A stretch of DNA of 39,539 bases from Methylococcales bacterium (GCA_023145835.1 JAGLDH010000069.1:1-39539); one strand, 5' to 3'. Positions 1-8,760 are shown, counted from the first letter of the stretch. The notes: a model not told the origin generated them from the sequence alone. Program-made: numbers and translations.

Positions 1-285
1 GGTGGAATTTAAGCCCGATTGCCCTACTCACCCAGGGCATTTATGAGTTTTGATTTTAATTTAAAAATAACTAATTATGGACTTAAAAGAGCTAGAAGAA
101 TAGTCTCCGACGATAACGTTGCCATTATTTATGTTTTTTATCTCATCCAAATCATTTTTCAACTATTTTAATGTTGAATTTATATAATATATTCTTTTTA
201 AAGCGTCTCATTACGATATGTCTGAAAAAGTATAATCTTACTCACTCAATCCTAACTTTTACTTAAATAGCCACAATAAAGAAAA
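1..285. other. Left-edge non-coding stretch
   Basis: No gene of its own is recognisable here. A short open frame runs from the window edge to a stop at 51-53 on the + strand and could be the last residues of an upstream gene, but it is too short to identify. A weak hairpin with GCCCT/AGGGC arms lies near bases 19-38. The rest is AT-rich and leads into the O-antigen ligase-like gene. Confidence 0.4.
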
Positions 286-1575
286 ATGACACTAAGACAA
301 TTAAATCTCTTTGGTCGACCAGGGAATCGATGGTTAGATTCGTATTTAACAATCATATTGTTCGCGAGTATTGTAGGTTTTTTATCAATAAAAGGAGTCA
401 CTAATACATGCTTGTTTTTACTATTAACCCCTTCACTTTTTTACATAAAAAAACACACGCATTACATCTTTCTGGAAAATAAATTTACAGGTATTTTCCC
501 TATCATCATCACTTTATCTCTTCCTATAGTTGCAATATGTCTAAGTCAACTGGGAAGACAAGACTGGCTTATGAGAGCTTATGACGGCCCATCCAGAATG
601 TTATTTTCTATCCCCATTTTATTTTTATTAATTTATAAAAAAATTGATTTTGCCCATTTATTAGCCCTAACATCGCCTATAGCATTATGGAGCATAGCAC
701 TTTCTGTTTTTTTACATCCAGAAATAGTAAACAATGAGCTTGGTCGATATGCCACCACCTTTGTCAGACCCAATGCCTTCGGAGTTTATACAACAGTTCT
801 AACTAGCTTTTGTTTGTTTCACTTAACTTTACACTCAAAAACATCAAAACTTTCATTGCTATACCAAGCATCAGGCCTTCTTATTGGTCTTGCCTTAGTT
901 ATAGGCTCTGGAACACGTGGTAGCTGGCTTGCAATCCCATTTATTCTATTTGTATGGTTGTTATTTAATTACCGAAAAATACGCCCTTTTCTACCGTGGT
1001 TTTTCTTACTTATCGTTATCTTTTTCCTTCTCTCATCCTCTGGTTTTTTTACTTATCCAGGTGACAGGCTATCAAGTGGCTTTTACGAACTTGCTAACTG
1101 GATTAATAACTCTGATGTCGATTCACCAACAGGACTTAGACTTTCAATCTGGAAAATATCTTGGCAACTTTTTATTCACAACCCTCTTTTTGGTTATGGA
1201 AACCAAGGGGTTGCTACTTTTGTAAATCAACCATGGATTAGCTCAACCATATCGGATGATGCCAAAGGAACACTTGCATGTTGCGGCGCTCATAATGAAC
1301 TCTTGGCAAACTCACTACGCTCTGGAATTGCGGGCACTATTTCAGTGTTTTTTTTATTTTTTACTCCTTTTATGCTATTTGCTAAAAATGCAAGACATAC
1401 CAATACAAACATTGCGACTGCTTCACAACTTGGCCTTGCCTACATTATTTGCTTAGCCATATGTAGTATAAGTATAGAAGTGTTTAATCTAAAATATTTA
1501 TCTAGCTTTTATGGGTTAGTTATTGCTGGTTTAACAGCTCAAATAGCAAATGGGCACCAAAATAACCTCAATTAA
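286..1575 (+). CDS. O-antigen ligase-like / Wzy_C family membrane protein
   Basis: A 429-residue polytopic membrane protein with about ten or more hydrophobic segments, the size and layout of the WaaL/O-antigen ligase and polymerase family (Wzy_C domain). Visible family marks are GSGTRGSW near residue 206, following a membrane segment, then a long periplasmic loop with NPLFGYGNQG and a His-Asn-Glu triplet at 336-338. A histidine in this loop is functionally important in WaaL. Family members transfer or polymerise undecaprenyl-linked glycans on the periplasmic face of the inner membrane. The downstream methyltransferase and glycosyltransferases support a lipopolysaccharide or surface-glycan role. 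Ligase and polymerase cannot be told apart from sequence alone, and a glycosylating pilin ligase is also possible. The ATG start leads directly into the first membrane segment. Confidence 0.85.
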   Translation: MTLRQLNLFGRPGNRWLDSYLTIILFASIVGFLSIKGVTNTCLFLLLTPSLFYIKKHTHYIFLENKFTGIFPIIITLSLPIVAICLSQLGRQDWLMRAYDGPSRMLFSIPILFLLIYKKIDFAHLLALTSPIALWSIALSVFLHPEIVNNELGRYATTFVRPNAFGVYTTVLTSFCLFHLTLHSKTSKLSLLYQASGLLIGLALVIGSGTRGSWLAIPFILFVWLLFNYRKIRPFLPWFFLLIVIFFLLSSSGFFTYPGDRLSSGFYELANWINNSDVDSPTGLRLSIWKISWQLFIHNPLFGYGNQGVATFVNQPWISSTISDDAKGTLACCGAHNELLANSLRSGIAGTISVFFLFFTPFMLFAKNARHTNTNIATASQLGLAYIICLAICSISIEVFNLKYLSSFYGLVIAGLTAQIANGHQNNLN

Positions 1576-1713
1576 TACATAACACTGTAAAGCCATAACA
1601 TGAACTATCAATTCCATTAATTATCTATAAAATGCGCAGCTTAAAACTTTATGCTTTAATGGCAACTATTTTTTACCTAATAACAAAATACTTACTCGGA
1701 TGAAACGATAATT

Positions 1714-2307
1714 ATGATCAGAAAATCATTAGACTTAGGCTGCAACGATTGCCCTCGAAACCCTTATGGCTACGAAGAATTATATGGCGCTGACCTTGGA
1801 GAACAAGAGATAGAAGGCGTAATTTATAAACAGGTTAATTTAGCTTTAGCCCCTATTCCTTTTCCTGATAATTATTTTGACTGCGTTTCTGCTTTTGACT
1901 TTATTGAACATATCCCTAGACAATTATTGTCCCCCGATACATCAAACATCATACTTCCATTTATTTCTTTAATGAATGAAATATGGAGAGTTCTTAAACC
2001 CAATGGTTTTTTTTATGCGGTAACACCTGTATATCCTCATCCCTCAGTTTTTCAAGATCCAACACATGTGAATATCATAACCAACCTTACTCATGAATAT
2101 TTTTGTGGGGAACTCCCGGGGGCAAATATTTATGGCTTTACAGGTAAATTCACTAAATTACGTGCCGAGCTAATAATTCCCAAAATGGCAGAAACTGCAG
2201 ATAAAACAACCTCTAAATCATTATATAAATGGCAAAAAAAAATCATAAACCCTAGCAGGTTCAGTCATTTTTTTTGGGAGCTGAGAGCTGAAAAGAATGA
2301 ATCATAA
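1714..2307 (+). CDS. SAM-dependent class I methyltransferase
   Basis: A 197-residue cytoplasmic protein resembling the Methyltransf_11 family. A SAM-binding motif I, LDLGC, lies at residues 6-10, unusually close to the N-terminus and followed by a Cys-rich NDCPRNP stretch. A post-motif segment PFPDNYFDCV and FDFIEHIPR come next, then the LKPNGFF motif typical of these enzymes. The short N-terminus means the Rossmann fold starts almost at the initiator Met, so the protein is compact. It lies between a ligase-like gene and two glycosyltransferases, so modification of a sugar or a glycan intermediate is a reasonable inference. The substrate is not identifiable. Flanking gaps of over 130 and 330 bases suggest it is not tightly coupled to its neighbours. 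Confidence 0.85.
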   Translation: MIRKSLDLGCNDCPRNPYGYEELYGADLGEQEIEGVIYKQVNLALAPIPFPDNYFDCVSAFDFIEHIPRQLLSPDTSNIILPFISLMNEIWRVLKPNGFFYAVTPVYPHPSVFQDPTHVNIITNLTHEYFCGELPGANIYGFTGKFTKLRAELIIPKMAETADKTTSKSLYKWQKKIINPSRFSHFFWELRAEKNES

Positions 2308-2642
2308 ATTCCTTATTTGCATTAAAAAAAACAACCTCCACTCAGAAAAAATAAAATTTTAGCCTTAAAATTCAATCAAATATTAAGATTTACATGTCAG
2401 TAATCACGCAAAATTTAATTAAAAAAACCACTAAATAAACAGAATGGCTAAAAATAGTTTTAACAAATAATACAACCCACTTTAAAAACTGATCTCTTAT
2501 CTTAATTATTTAAATAACTTGTATCAGAAAAACTATAATGAACACTCAAACTTATCACCTTACCTATGTTAATAAGCAGCCATCTTTACCTTAGCAATTC
2601 TTTTCACTTACAATAGGCACTATTATATAAAAAGATAAAAAA
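2308..2642. other. AT-rich intergenic gap, no gene seen
   Basis: These 335 bases are very AT-rich, with many A-runs and stops in all frames on both strands. I see no protein remnant and no convincing hairpin. A loose sigma70-like pair, TTCACT at 2603-2608 and TATAAA at 2626-2631 with 17 bases between, sits just before the next gene, but it would leave almost no leader, so I do not call it a promoter. Confidence 0.5.
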
Positions 2643-3467
2643 ATGAATTCATCAAAATATGCCATCACCTTTGCCTGTTACAACCAAGTAGAATACACGC
2701 GCCAATGTATTGATAGCATGATTCAACAAGGTAATGACCTGAGTCGGCTAGTTGTTATTGATAACGGTTCTACTGATGATACCCGAAATTATCTTCAATC
2801 TATTCCTCTAGGCGGGCTTATTTTTAATCAATCTAATTTAGGATGTGGTGTTGCTTGGAACCAAGGGGCTTTAACTTTACAAGCAGAATGGACTATTATT
2901 ATGAACAATGATGTTTTAGTTTCCCCTGAATGGATAGAAAATCTAATTTATACAGCTGAAAAAAATAATCTAAAGATTATTTCCCCTGCTCTTATAGAAG
3001 GCTCCCTTGATTATGACTTTAACACCTTTTCTAGCGATGCTTCTAAAAAAATGAAAGGCTGCCTTCGAACGGGAGACAGGCATGCAGTCTGCCTTGCTGT
3101 TCACCAGTCTGTTTGGATGGATATAGGTTATTTTCAACCAACCCCTAAATTATTAGGGTATGAAGACACACTTTTTTTTCATGAAGCCGATAAAGCGGGT
3201 ATCGCTACGGGTATGACCGGAGCGTCTTGGTTACATCACTATGGTTCAGTCACACAATCAGCGATGAAGCAAGAACGAGGGTTGAAAGAAAAAGATGGCT
3301 TAGCTTATCGTTACAATTATCGCTTACTTAAGCAAAGCTGGTTAGAAAGAAAATTAAAAAAAATCAGAAAAAAAAACCAACAAAAGGAATGGAGTGAATA
3401 TGAGTTAGAAATTTATGACATGACTCTACATGGCTTACGTATTAATAATGAATTTTCTTGGCAGTAA
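2643..3467 (+). CDS. Glycosyltransferase family 2
   Basis: A 274-residue GT-A fold glycosyltransferase of the rhamnosyltransferase-like GT2 type. Near the N-terminus is the nucleotide-sugar binding pattern VVIDNGSTDDT, followed by NLGCGVAWNQG, which is typical of this group. The DxD-equivalent motif is MNNDVLV near residue 96. An acidic GYEDTLFFHEAD segment in the C-terminal half corresponds to the ED motif that usually supplies the catalytic base. There is no membrane segment, so it should act on the cytoplasmic face during glycan assembly. The last ~50 residues are highly basic (many Lys and Arg), which could favour contact with membrane or lipid-linked acceptor. It lies directly upstream of a second GT2 gene. 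Confidence 0.9.
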   Translation: MNSSKYAITFACYNQVEYTRQCIDSMIQQGNDLSRLVVIDNGSTDDTRNYLQSIPLGGLIFNQSNLGCGVAWNQGALTLQAEWTIIMNNDVLVSPEWIENLIYTAEKNNLKIISPALIEGSLDYDFNTFSSDASKKMKGCLRTGDRHAVCLAVHQSVWMDIGYFQPTPKLLGYEDTLFFHEADKAGIATGMTGASWLHHYGSVTQSAMKQERGLKEKDGLAYRYNYRLLKQSWLERKLKKIRKKNQQKEWSEYELEIYDMTLHGLRINNEFSWQ

Positions 3468-3478
3468 TAAAGAAACCA

Positions 3479-4228
3479 ATGCTTAGTGTTATTATTGTAA
3501 CTAAAAACGAATCAGAACATATTGAGTGCTGTTTATTATCTGTTTCTTGGGTTGATGAGATTATTATCTTTGACTCAGGGAGTACAGACAATACTGTTGA
3601 AATCTGTAAAAAATATACTCCTCTTGTATATGAAACTGATTGGCCCGGTTTTGGACCTCAGAAGCAACGTGCATTAGAAAAAACTACTGGAGAATGGGTT
3701 TTATCTATCGATGCGGATGAACAAATCACAAAAGAATTACGATCTGAAATTCAACTGGCAATAAAAAATCAACAAGATAATACTAATGGGTTTGAAATAC
3801 CTAGGCTATCAAGCTATTGTGGAAAACAGATTAAACATGGCGGTTGGTGGCCTGACTATGTACTACGCTTATTCAAAAAAAATGAAGGCAAGTTTTCCAA
3901 TTCGATAGTCCATGAAAGAGTTATTGTTAATGGATCTATTCGTCAACTCAACAATCCAATTCTTCACGAATCATACACCTCTTTAGAAGAGGTCTTATCC
4001 AAAACTAATACTTATTCTTCACTTGGCGCTAAAATGCTTTATGAAAAAGGGAAAAACTCGTCCTTATTACAAGCTATTTTACGTGCAATCTGGACATTTT
4101 TTCGCACCTTTTTTATTAAAGCATCCTTTCTTGATGGCGAACAGGGACTTATGCTTGCAATATCTAATGCTGAAGTAACATATTACAAATATCTTAAATT
4201 ACACTTACTTAACAAAAAAAGTAAATAA
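3479..4228 (+). CDS. Glycosyltransferase family 2, WaaE/KdtX-like
   Basis: A GT2 enzyme of about 250 residues in the WaaE/LgtF-like group, whose members add the first outer-core hexose to heptose in lipopolysaccharide. It has the opening LSVIIVTKNES, the nucleotide site FDSGSTDNT, the DxD motif SIDADEQIT, and HGGWWPDYVLRLFKK followed by VHERV, all typical of that group. The open frame extends upstream to a TTG at 3458 that would overlap the previous gene by 10 bases. I prefer the ATG at 3479 because it opens directly with the conserved first strand and removes the overlap. Neither start has a strong ribosome site. Translation is probably coupled to the preceding glycosyltransferase. The acceptor is inferred from the family, not shown here. 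Confidence 0.88.
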   Translation: MLSVIIVTKNESEHIECCLLSVSWVDEIIIFDSGSTDNTVEICKKYTPLVYETDWPGFGPQKQRALEKTTGEWVLSIDADEQITKELRSEIQLAIKNQQDNTNGFEIPRLSSYCGKQIKHGGWWPDYVLRLFKKNEGKFSNSIVHERVIVNGSIRQLNNPILHESYTSLEEVLSKTNTYSSLGAKMLYEKGKNSSLLQAILRAIWTFFRTFFIKASFLDGEQGLMLAISNAEVTYYKYLKLHLLNKKSK

Positions 4229-4295
4229 TTACAAAAAGATATTATTATTTTTCACATTCCTTCATATCCTAAAACAACCAATTACACTCAAATAG

Positions 4296-5045
4296 ATGAA
4301 ATTTTCTTTTGAAATAGTTCCAAGAAACCATCAAGCATTTGATGATCAATATAACTTCGTGTCAACTCTTGGTAAATCAATCAGTATGATTAATGTTCCT
4401 GATATTCAACGGTTTGACATTAGAAGCTGGGAAACAGGTAAAAAAATTAATCGCAACCACCATCAATTTGTTCCTCACTTTAGAGCAAATGACTTTTCTT
4501 TAGAGTCTGGTGAAATTTTTCAAATTATTGAAGAAAATGAATTAGATCATGTATTACTCATTTCAGGTGATCCTCCAGAAGGTATCAAAAAGAAATTTCA
4601 TAATACTAGTGTTCTTGATTTAATAAGAGTCGTTAAACAACGTTTTCCTGATATAACTATTCACGCAGGTTTTGACCCGCATAGAAATGGTATTCAAGAA
4701 GAATGCAATTATGTACATAGAAAAATTGATGCAGGTGCATCAAGCTTTTTTTCGCAACCTTTTTACGACATTCGATTAATTGAAATATATGCTGAACATT
4801 TACAAGGTATAGAAACATTCATAGGCCTTAGCCCAATTACAACTTTATCTTCGATGAATTATTGGGAAGTAAAAAATCAGGTTAAATTTCCAAAAATCTT
4901 TTCGGCTACTTATGAATGGAATATAAATTTTTCAAATAAAGTAATATCAATGGCTAAAGATATGGGGTTCAACATCTATTTTATGCCGATAAAAATAGAC
5001 CTTAATGATTACTTTGGGGAAATAAACCTTAATAATGATAATTAA
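4296..5045 (+). CDS. Short MetF-like (methylenetetrahydrofolate reductase family) protein
   Basis: A 249-residue protein that looks like a trimmed, divergent MTHFR TIM barrel. The family landmarks are recognisable in order. FEIVPR holds Glu6, at the position of the catalytic Glu in MetF. LLISGDPP matches the RGD-P flavin loop, HAGFDPHR matches the PE-H loop, DAGASSFFSQPFYD matches the AGAD-TQ-FFD strand, and GLSPITT matches the GI-P segment. It lacks the N-terminal helix and most of the C-terminal tail of ordinary ~290-residue MetF. It sits at the end of the polysaccharide genes and not with methionine genes, so it is probably a paralogue whose substrate is uncertain. A strong terminator follows. 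Family membership is fairly safe; true MTHFR activity is not. Confidence 0.7.
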   Translation: MKFSFEIVPRNHQAFDDQYNFVSTLGKSISMINVPDIQRFDIRSWETGKKINRNHHQFVPHFRANDFSLESGEIFQIIEENELDHVLLISGDPPEGIKKKFHNTSVLDLIRVVKQRFPDITIHAGFDPHRNGIQEECNYVHRKIDAGASSFFSQPFYDIRLIEIYAEHLQGIETFIGLSPITTLSSMNYWEVKNQVKFPKIFSATYEWNINFSNKVISMAKDMGFNIYFMPIKIDLNDYFGEINLNNDN

Positions 5046-5134
5046 CTAGAAGAAGTTATTAATAGAGGTAATATTTATATACTAATTCATATAAATATTT
5101 TTTGGATGTCGTTAAATTTAAAATCTCATTATTG

Positions 5135-5167
5135 AAAAACAGGGTGAAAAGAGTCACCCTGCTTTTG
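5135..5167. terminator. Bidirectional rho-independent terminator
   Basis: A perfect 8-bp stem CAGGGTGA/TCACCCTG (5140-5147 and 5154-5161) is flanked by an A-run on the left and CTTTTG on the right. It lies between two convergent genes. The T-run is longer when read on the minus strand, so it suits the small secreted protein gene best, but it can serve both directions. Confidence 0.85.
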
Positions 5168-5186
5168 TAAAACGACTCTTTATTGC

Positions 5187-5570
5187 TTACAAACGGCCTT
5201 TCAATGCTTCAAAAGCTTTTTCACCAGCTTCTAAATGACCAGTAGCTTCAACCATATCGCCACTTTTAGCTGCTTTTCTAGCTTTTTTCAAGTTTTTGTT
5301 AGCTTTAGCAGCAAATCTAGATACAATATCACTTGCATTAATTTCTTTTTTCGCAGCACTTGCATGCTTGATAAGCTTTTGAATTTTTGCGCTGTCCTCA
5401 CCATCATCGATTGCTTTCATTGCTTCAGCAATTCTCCCTAAAACTAAATCAATTGCTTGCTCAGGTCCAAAACAAGTCCTTCCATCTTCACAAGCAACAG
5501 CAGTAGTTGAAAAAGTTCCTAAAGAAAGAGCCAATGATAGAGCCACGATAGCGCTTTTTAATAATTTCAT
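5187..5570 (-). CDS. Small secreted helical protein, possibly SmbP-like
   Basis: A 127-residue protein with a clear Sec signal peptide (MKLLKSAIVALSLALSLG) ending at AVA just before a Cys. The two Cys of the mature N-terminus (CEDGRTC) could form a disulfide; the AVAC sequence is only a poor lipobox. The rest is Ala/Lys/Glu-rich amphipathic helix, compatible with a small helical bundle like the periplasmic SmbP metal-binding family or cytochrome b562-like folds. It lacks the repeated His-rich heptads of SmbP, so metal binding is speculative. A GAGG ribosome site lies about ten bases upstream of the ATG. It appears to be monocistronic: a terminator lies just after it, and a one-mismatch inverted repeat lies at 5604-5635 in its leader region. 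Confidence 0.7.
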   Translation of the reverse strand: MKLLKSAIVALSLALSLGTFSTTAVACEDGRTCFGPEQAIDLVLGRIAEAMKAIDDGEDSAKIQKLIKHASAAKKEINASDIVSRFAAKANKNLKKARKAAKSGDMVEATGHLEAGEKAFEALKGRL

Positions 5571-5748
5571 GTAATGTAAACCTCATTGTAGTTGTTTTAA
5601 TGAGCATGCAATTACTTTTAATTATAATTACATGCTGCATGTGATTCTAGCACAGTTTATGTGACTATTGCATGAATTTAGTTTCGCGAGAATGACGTTT
5701 AATCAAATATAAAAAACTCATATTATATTCAGTAAAGTGATTAGTAAT

Positions 5749-5931
5749 CTATTCATCATCTCTTTTAGCAATAACGTTCATACCACTCAATATATCAACT
5801 ATCACTTCAAATAAAATAGGCGAACAACAAACTGAACAATCTTCATAATACTCATGATCTCCTGCAGAACTATCAACTAAAATGTCAATCGTCTCTCCAC
5901 AATAAGGACACCCAATGGCGATTTCATCCAC
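5749..5931 (-). CDS. CPXCG motif-containing cysteine-rich protein
   Basis: A 60-residue protein of the Cys_rich_CPXG family, small zinc-ribbon proteins of unknown role common in gammaproteobacteria. The CPYCG motif is at residues 8-12 and a second pair, Cys32 and Cys35 in DCSVCC, completes a likely four-Cys zinc site; Cys36 is extra. The rest is strongly acidic. It begins one base after the short-chain dehydrogenase stop, so it is almost surely co-translated with it. No function is known from the family. Confidence 0.88.
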   Translation of the reverse strand: MDEIAIGCPYCGETIDILVDSSAGDHEYYEDCSVCCSPILFEVIVDILSGMNVIAKRDDE

Positions 5932-5932
5932 A

Positions 5933-6763
5933 CTACTGAACCTTTCTTAGCAAAAAATCCATCCACACCATAGGTAAAATACGTTTCAAAAAACCAAATA
6001 AATAGGTTGGAAAAGTAACATAATAGCGTATTTTAGGCTGTTTAGACTCTATTGCGTGTATTAGTTTTTCTACCACAGCCTCAGCAGGTAAGGTAAAAGG
6101 TGCCGCAGGCCCTTCTTTCTGCAAACGCTCTTCCATCGATTGATAAGTCGTTTTATGAAAGCTGATAGACGGGTCAATATTCTTCTTATATAAAGCGAAA
6201 GCATTCTTTCTAAAATGACTTGTAATAGGTCCAGGCTCTATAATGCTTAACTTAATATGAGTATCATAAAGTTCTATTCTTAGCGTATCGACTAAACCTT
6301 CTAAAGCAAATTTACTTGCGTTATAAGCTCCTCTATATTTCATAGCGACAAACCCTAAAATAGAACTGTTATAAACAATACGCCCGTAGCCTTGTTTACG
6401 CATAATAGGGAGTACTAAATTAGTTAATTCATGTGTCCCAAAAAAGTTAGTTTCAAATTGACTTCTTAATACATCCCGAGTTAGGTCTTCAACTGCACCA
6501 GGTTGTCCAAATGCCCCATTATTGAAGAGTGCATCTATTTTTCCATGGGTAAGTTCTATCAATTTTTTTACTGCATTATGGATGCTTATTGAATCTGCCA
6601 AGTCTAGCTGTATAGATTCAAATCCTTCTGTTTGCAGACGTAACACATCAGCCTCTTTTCTTGCTGAACAAATAACTCTGTATCCACGCTTTTTTAATTT
6701 AACAGCTGCAACATACCCAATACCGGATGAACAGCCTGTTATAAAAATTGTTTTTGATTCCAC
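5933..6763 (-). CDS. Short-chain dehydrogenase/reductase (SDR)
   Basis: A 276-residue classical SDR oxidoreductase. The NAD(P)-binding motif TGCSSGIG is near residues 9-16, a variant of the NNAG motif is present as NNGAFG, the catalytic Ser lies in YNSSILG, and the catalytic pair is in YRGAYNASK (YxxxK). The C-terminus ends with a hydrophobic, basic segment (TYLFGFLKRILPMVWMDFLLRK), suggesting membrane association as in many lipid-acting SDRs. It starts with GTG, overlapping the upstream DUF4124 stop by one base (TAGTG), a translational-coupling arrangement. The substrate is unknown; a ketone or alcohol of lipid type is possible. Confidence 0.9.
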   Translation of the reverse strand: MESKTIFITGCSSGIGYVAAVKLKKRGYRVICSARKEADVLRLQTEGFESIQLDLADSISIHNAVKKLIELTHGKIDALFNNGAFGQPGAVEDLTRDVLRSQFETNFFGTHELTNLVLPIMRKQGYGRIVYNSSILGFVAMKYRGAYNASKFALEGLVDTLRIELYDTHIKLSIIEPGPITSHFRKNAFALYKKNIDPSISFHKTTYQSMEERLQKEGPAAPFTLPAEAVVEKLIHAIESKQPKIRYYVTFPTYLFGFLKRILPMVWMDFLLRKVQ

Positions 6764-7362
6764 TATTCTGTCAGTTCTTTTTCATTAAAATAAAATGTTT
6801 GAGCACTGCTACAGTCTACAGAGAAAACCAATTGTTCAGGTGAACTTTTTCCACTTAATTCATCTGATTCAACACGCAGGCATTCCCCTGTTGCTAATGC
6901 TTTTTTTGCTGCATAACGCCTAAACTTTTCAATTTCTGGCAATCTAGATTGATACAACTTGACGATAGGTGGCATTCTATCACTTCGATAAGGGGGAATG
7001 GCAAACGCTGAATACTGAATAGGGTTATCTTTAATTAATTGCTGATTTAAAGCACTTTGTTCTGCCGTATCTTTTTTTCGCTTTTCTTCTAATTCAATTG
7101 ATTTTTGGTTATTAGCTTCCAGCTGTTTTTTTTGCTCTGCATCCAACTCCTTTTCCTTTTTATCTTCCTTTTCTTTTAAGGATAAATCTATTGCCCCACC
7201 TGTTTTTACATTTATTTCAATGGCCTTTTTTTCTTCTGCACAAGGTCTAGCCTGGTATGAAGTATTCCCTTGCCCGTCTGAACATTTATAGACCCCAGCA
7301 AAAATACTGCCAGAAAAAAACAGCCCCCCAATGATAACTATAACTGATTGTATTAATTTCAT
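6763..7362 (-). CDS. DUF4124 domain-containing exported protein
   Basis: A 199-residue protein with a signal peptide (cleavage likely after SIFA, residue 22) followed at once by a DUF4124 domain: VYKCSDGQGNTSYQARPC, the usual paired Cys with an aromatic-rich strand. A highly charged Lys/Glu/Gln helix follows (about residues 60-105), likely a coiled coil. The C-terminal third, with a second Cys pair, is not assigned to a family and may be a small periplasmic domain. DUF4124 proteins are periplasmic and of unknown role. It precedes the SDR gene with a one-base overlap. Confidence 0.85.
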   Translation of the reverse strand: MKLIQSVIVIIGGLFFSGSIFAGVYKCSDGQGNTSYQARPCAEEKKAIEINVKTGGAIDLSLKEKEDKKEKELDAEQKKQLEANNQKSIELEEKRKKDTAEQSALNQQLIKDNPIQYSAFAIPPYRSDRMPPIVKLYQSRLPEIEKFRRYAAKKALATGECLRVESDELSGKSSPEQLVFSVDCSSAQTFYFNEKELTE

Positions 7363-7392
7363 TTTACCCCTGATACTTAATAGCCAGTGATA

Positions 7393-8733
7393 TTATTCCA
7401 CTTGCTCTTCATGTAAATAAGTTTTTTCTTGATAATTACGACTCGCAATTATAAATAATATAGCAGTAACCAGCATTAACACCGTAAAAAACCAAAAATA
7501 TTCTGAACCAGATAACTTACTACTTCCATTATCGTTAAGAATAAAAAAATTAACAGCACTCGTAAATAAATTACCTAAAGCCACAGACATAAAAAACAAT
7601 GCCATTACAAAAGATTTCATACTTTTAGGTGCTTGAGTATAAGAAAATTCTAAACACGTAATCGACACCATTACTTCTGCAGCAGTTAACAATAGGTAAG
7701 CCAATAACTGCCAACTAATATGCGGAATAATCCCTTGGTCTAATTGCATTTGTATCAAAGCAGGTATTGAAAAAGCTATTGCCGTTAAAAACAAGCCTAT
7801 CGTTATTTTTTTTAATGCGGTTAATTCCGTTATTTTATTCAAAGTAGGATAAATAAAATAAGTGAAAATTGGAACCAAAATCATAATCAGCAAAGGGTTT
7901 GCAGCCTGAATTTGTGATGGTAAAACTTCAAAACCCCATATGACTCGATCCATTTTTTGTGCTTGTATTACCCATGACGCCCCTATTTGTTCAAATAAAG
8001 CCCAAAAAACGGCGATAAAAATATAAATTTGACCCAATTTAAGTACTACTTTGACACCAAAGGGACTTAAAATTTCTTTCATAAAACCATTTTCAGCGGG
8101 AGGAATGTGTACAAATCGATAACGTCCACTCCAAAATGCAACTGTTGCAATCAACATCAAAATACCTGGAATGGCAAAAGCCACCTCTGCTCCATACGTA
8201 TTTAATAACCACGGAATAATTAGCATTGCTATAAAGGCCCCTAAATTAATAGCAATGTAAAACCAACCAAACACTTTACTCAACAAATGATGATTCGATT
8301 GCCCAAATTGATCACCCAAGTGCGATGAAACACAGGGCTTAATCCCTCCTGCACCAAGCGCAATAAGTCCTTGACCTATTAATAACCCCATTCGTGTATC
8401 ATCCAAGGCTAAAGCGAAATGCCCAAAACAATAAAATAAGGATAAAAACAAAATTGTTCGATATTTTCCAATCAATCCATCAGCCAGTAATGCACCTAAA
8501 ATTGGCATAAAATAAACAGCAGATACAAATAGATGAAAATATCCTTGTGCCTCATTTTCACTCATTACATCTAATTCACCCGATGAGTTCATTAAATACT
8601 GAGTCATATAGACAACTAAAATAGCTCTCATTCCATAATAACTAAATCGTTCAGCCGCTTCATTAGCCACAATAAAGGGAATACCAGAGGGTAAAGATTG
8701 ACTTGATACCGGTGCAGTTTTATATTCAGACAT
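7393..8733 (-). CDS. POT-family proton-coupled peptide transporter
   Basis: A 446-residue inner-membrane transporter of the POT/PTR2 major facilitator family, which imports di- and tripeptides with protons. The first helix has the characteristic EAAERFSYYG segment (ExxERFxYYG), and the FGWFYIAINLGA stretch matches the PTR2 signature in helix 5. About 12-14 hydrophobic segments are visible. It is slightly shorter than the ~490-500 residues of the E. coli Dtp proteins. The loop carrying MKEILSPFGVKV and the long hydrophobic C-terminal half are typical. A gap of 30 bases separates it from the DUF4124 gene on the same strand, so the four minus-strand genes 5749-8733 may be one operon. Exact substrate preference cannot be read. 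Confidence 0.9.
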   Translation of the reverse strand: MSEYKTAPVSSQSLPSGIPFIVANEAAERFSYYGMRAILVVYMTQYLMNSSGELDVMSENEAQGYFHLFVSAVYFMPILGALLADGLIGKYRTILFLSLFYCFGHFALALDDTRMGLLIGQGLIALGAGGIKPCVSSHLGDQFGQSNHHLLSKVFGWFYIAINLGAFIAMLIIPWLLNTYGAEVAFAIPGILMLIATVAFWSGRYRFVHIPPAENGFMKEILSPFGVKVVLKLGQIYIFIAVFWALFEQIGASWVIQAQKMDRVIWGFEVLPSQIQAANPLLIMILVPIFTYFIYPTLNKITELTALKKITIGLFLTAIAFSIPALIQMQLDQGIIPHISWQLLAYLLLTAAEVMVSITCLEFSYTQAPKSMKSFVMALFFMSVALGNLFTSAVNFFILNDNGSSKLSGSEYFWFFTVLMLVTAILFIIASRNYQEKTYLHEEQVE

Positions 8734-8760
8734 TTTGAAACTTACAATTTTAGTTATTAA

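Noticed and set aside
1-53. Open frame tail at the left edge
   Set aside because: Sixteen residues are not enough to identify a gene or even a strand.
917-1225. Open frame overlapping the O-antigen ligase-like gene
   Set aside because: It is a hydrophobic shadow frame of a membrane protein gene; no ribosome site or family match.
2603-2631. TTCACT-17-TATAAA promoter-like pair before the glycosyltransferase
   Set aside because: It would start transcription about five bases before the ATG, and such pairs arise easily in AT-rich DNA.
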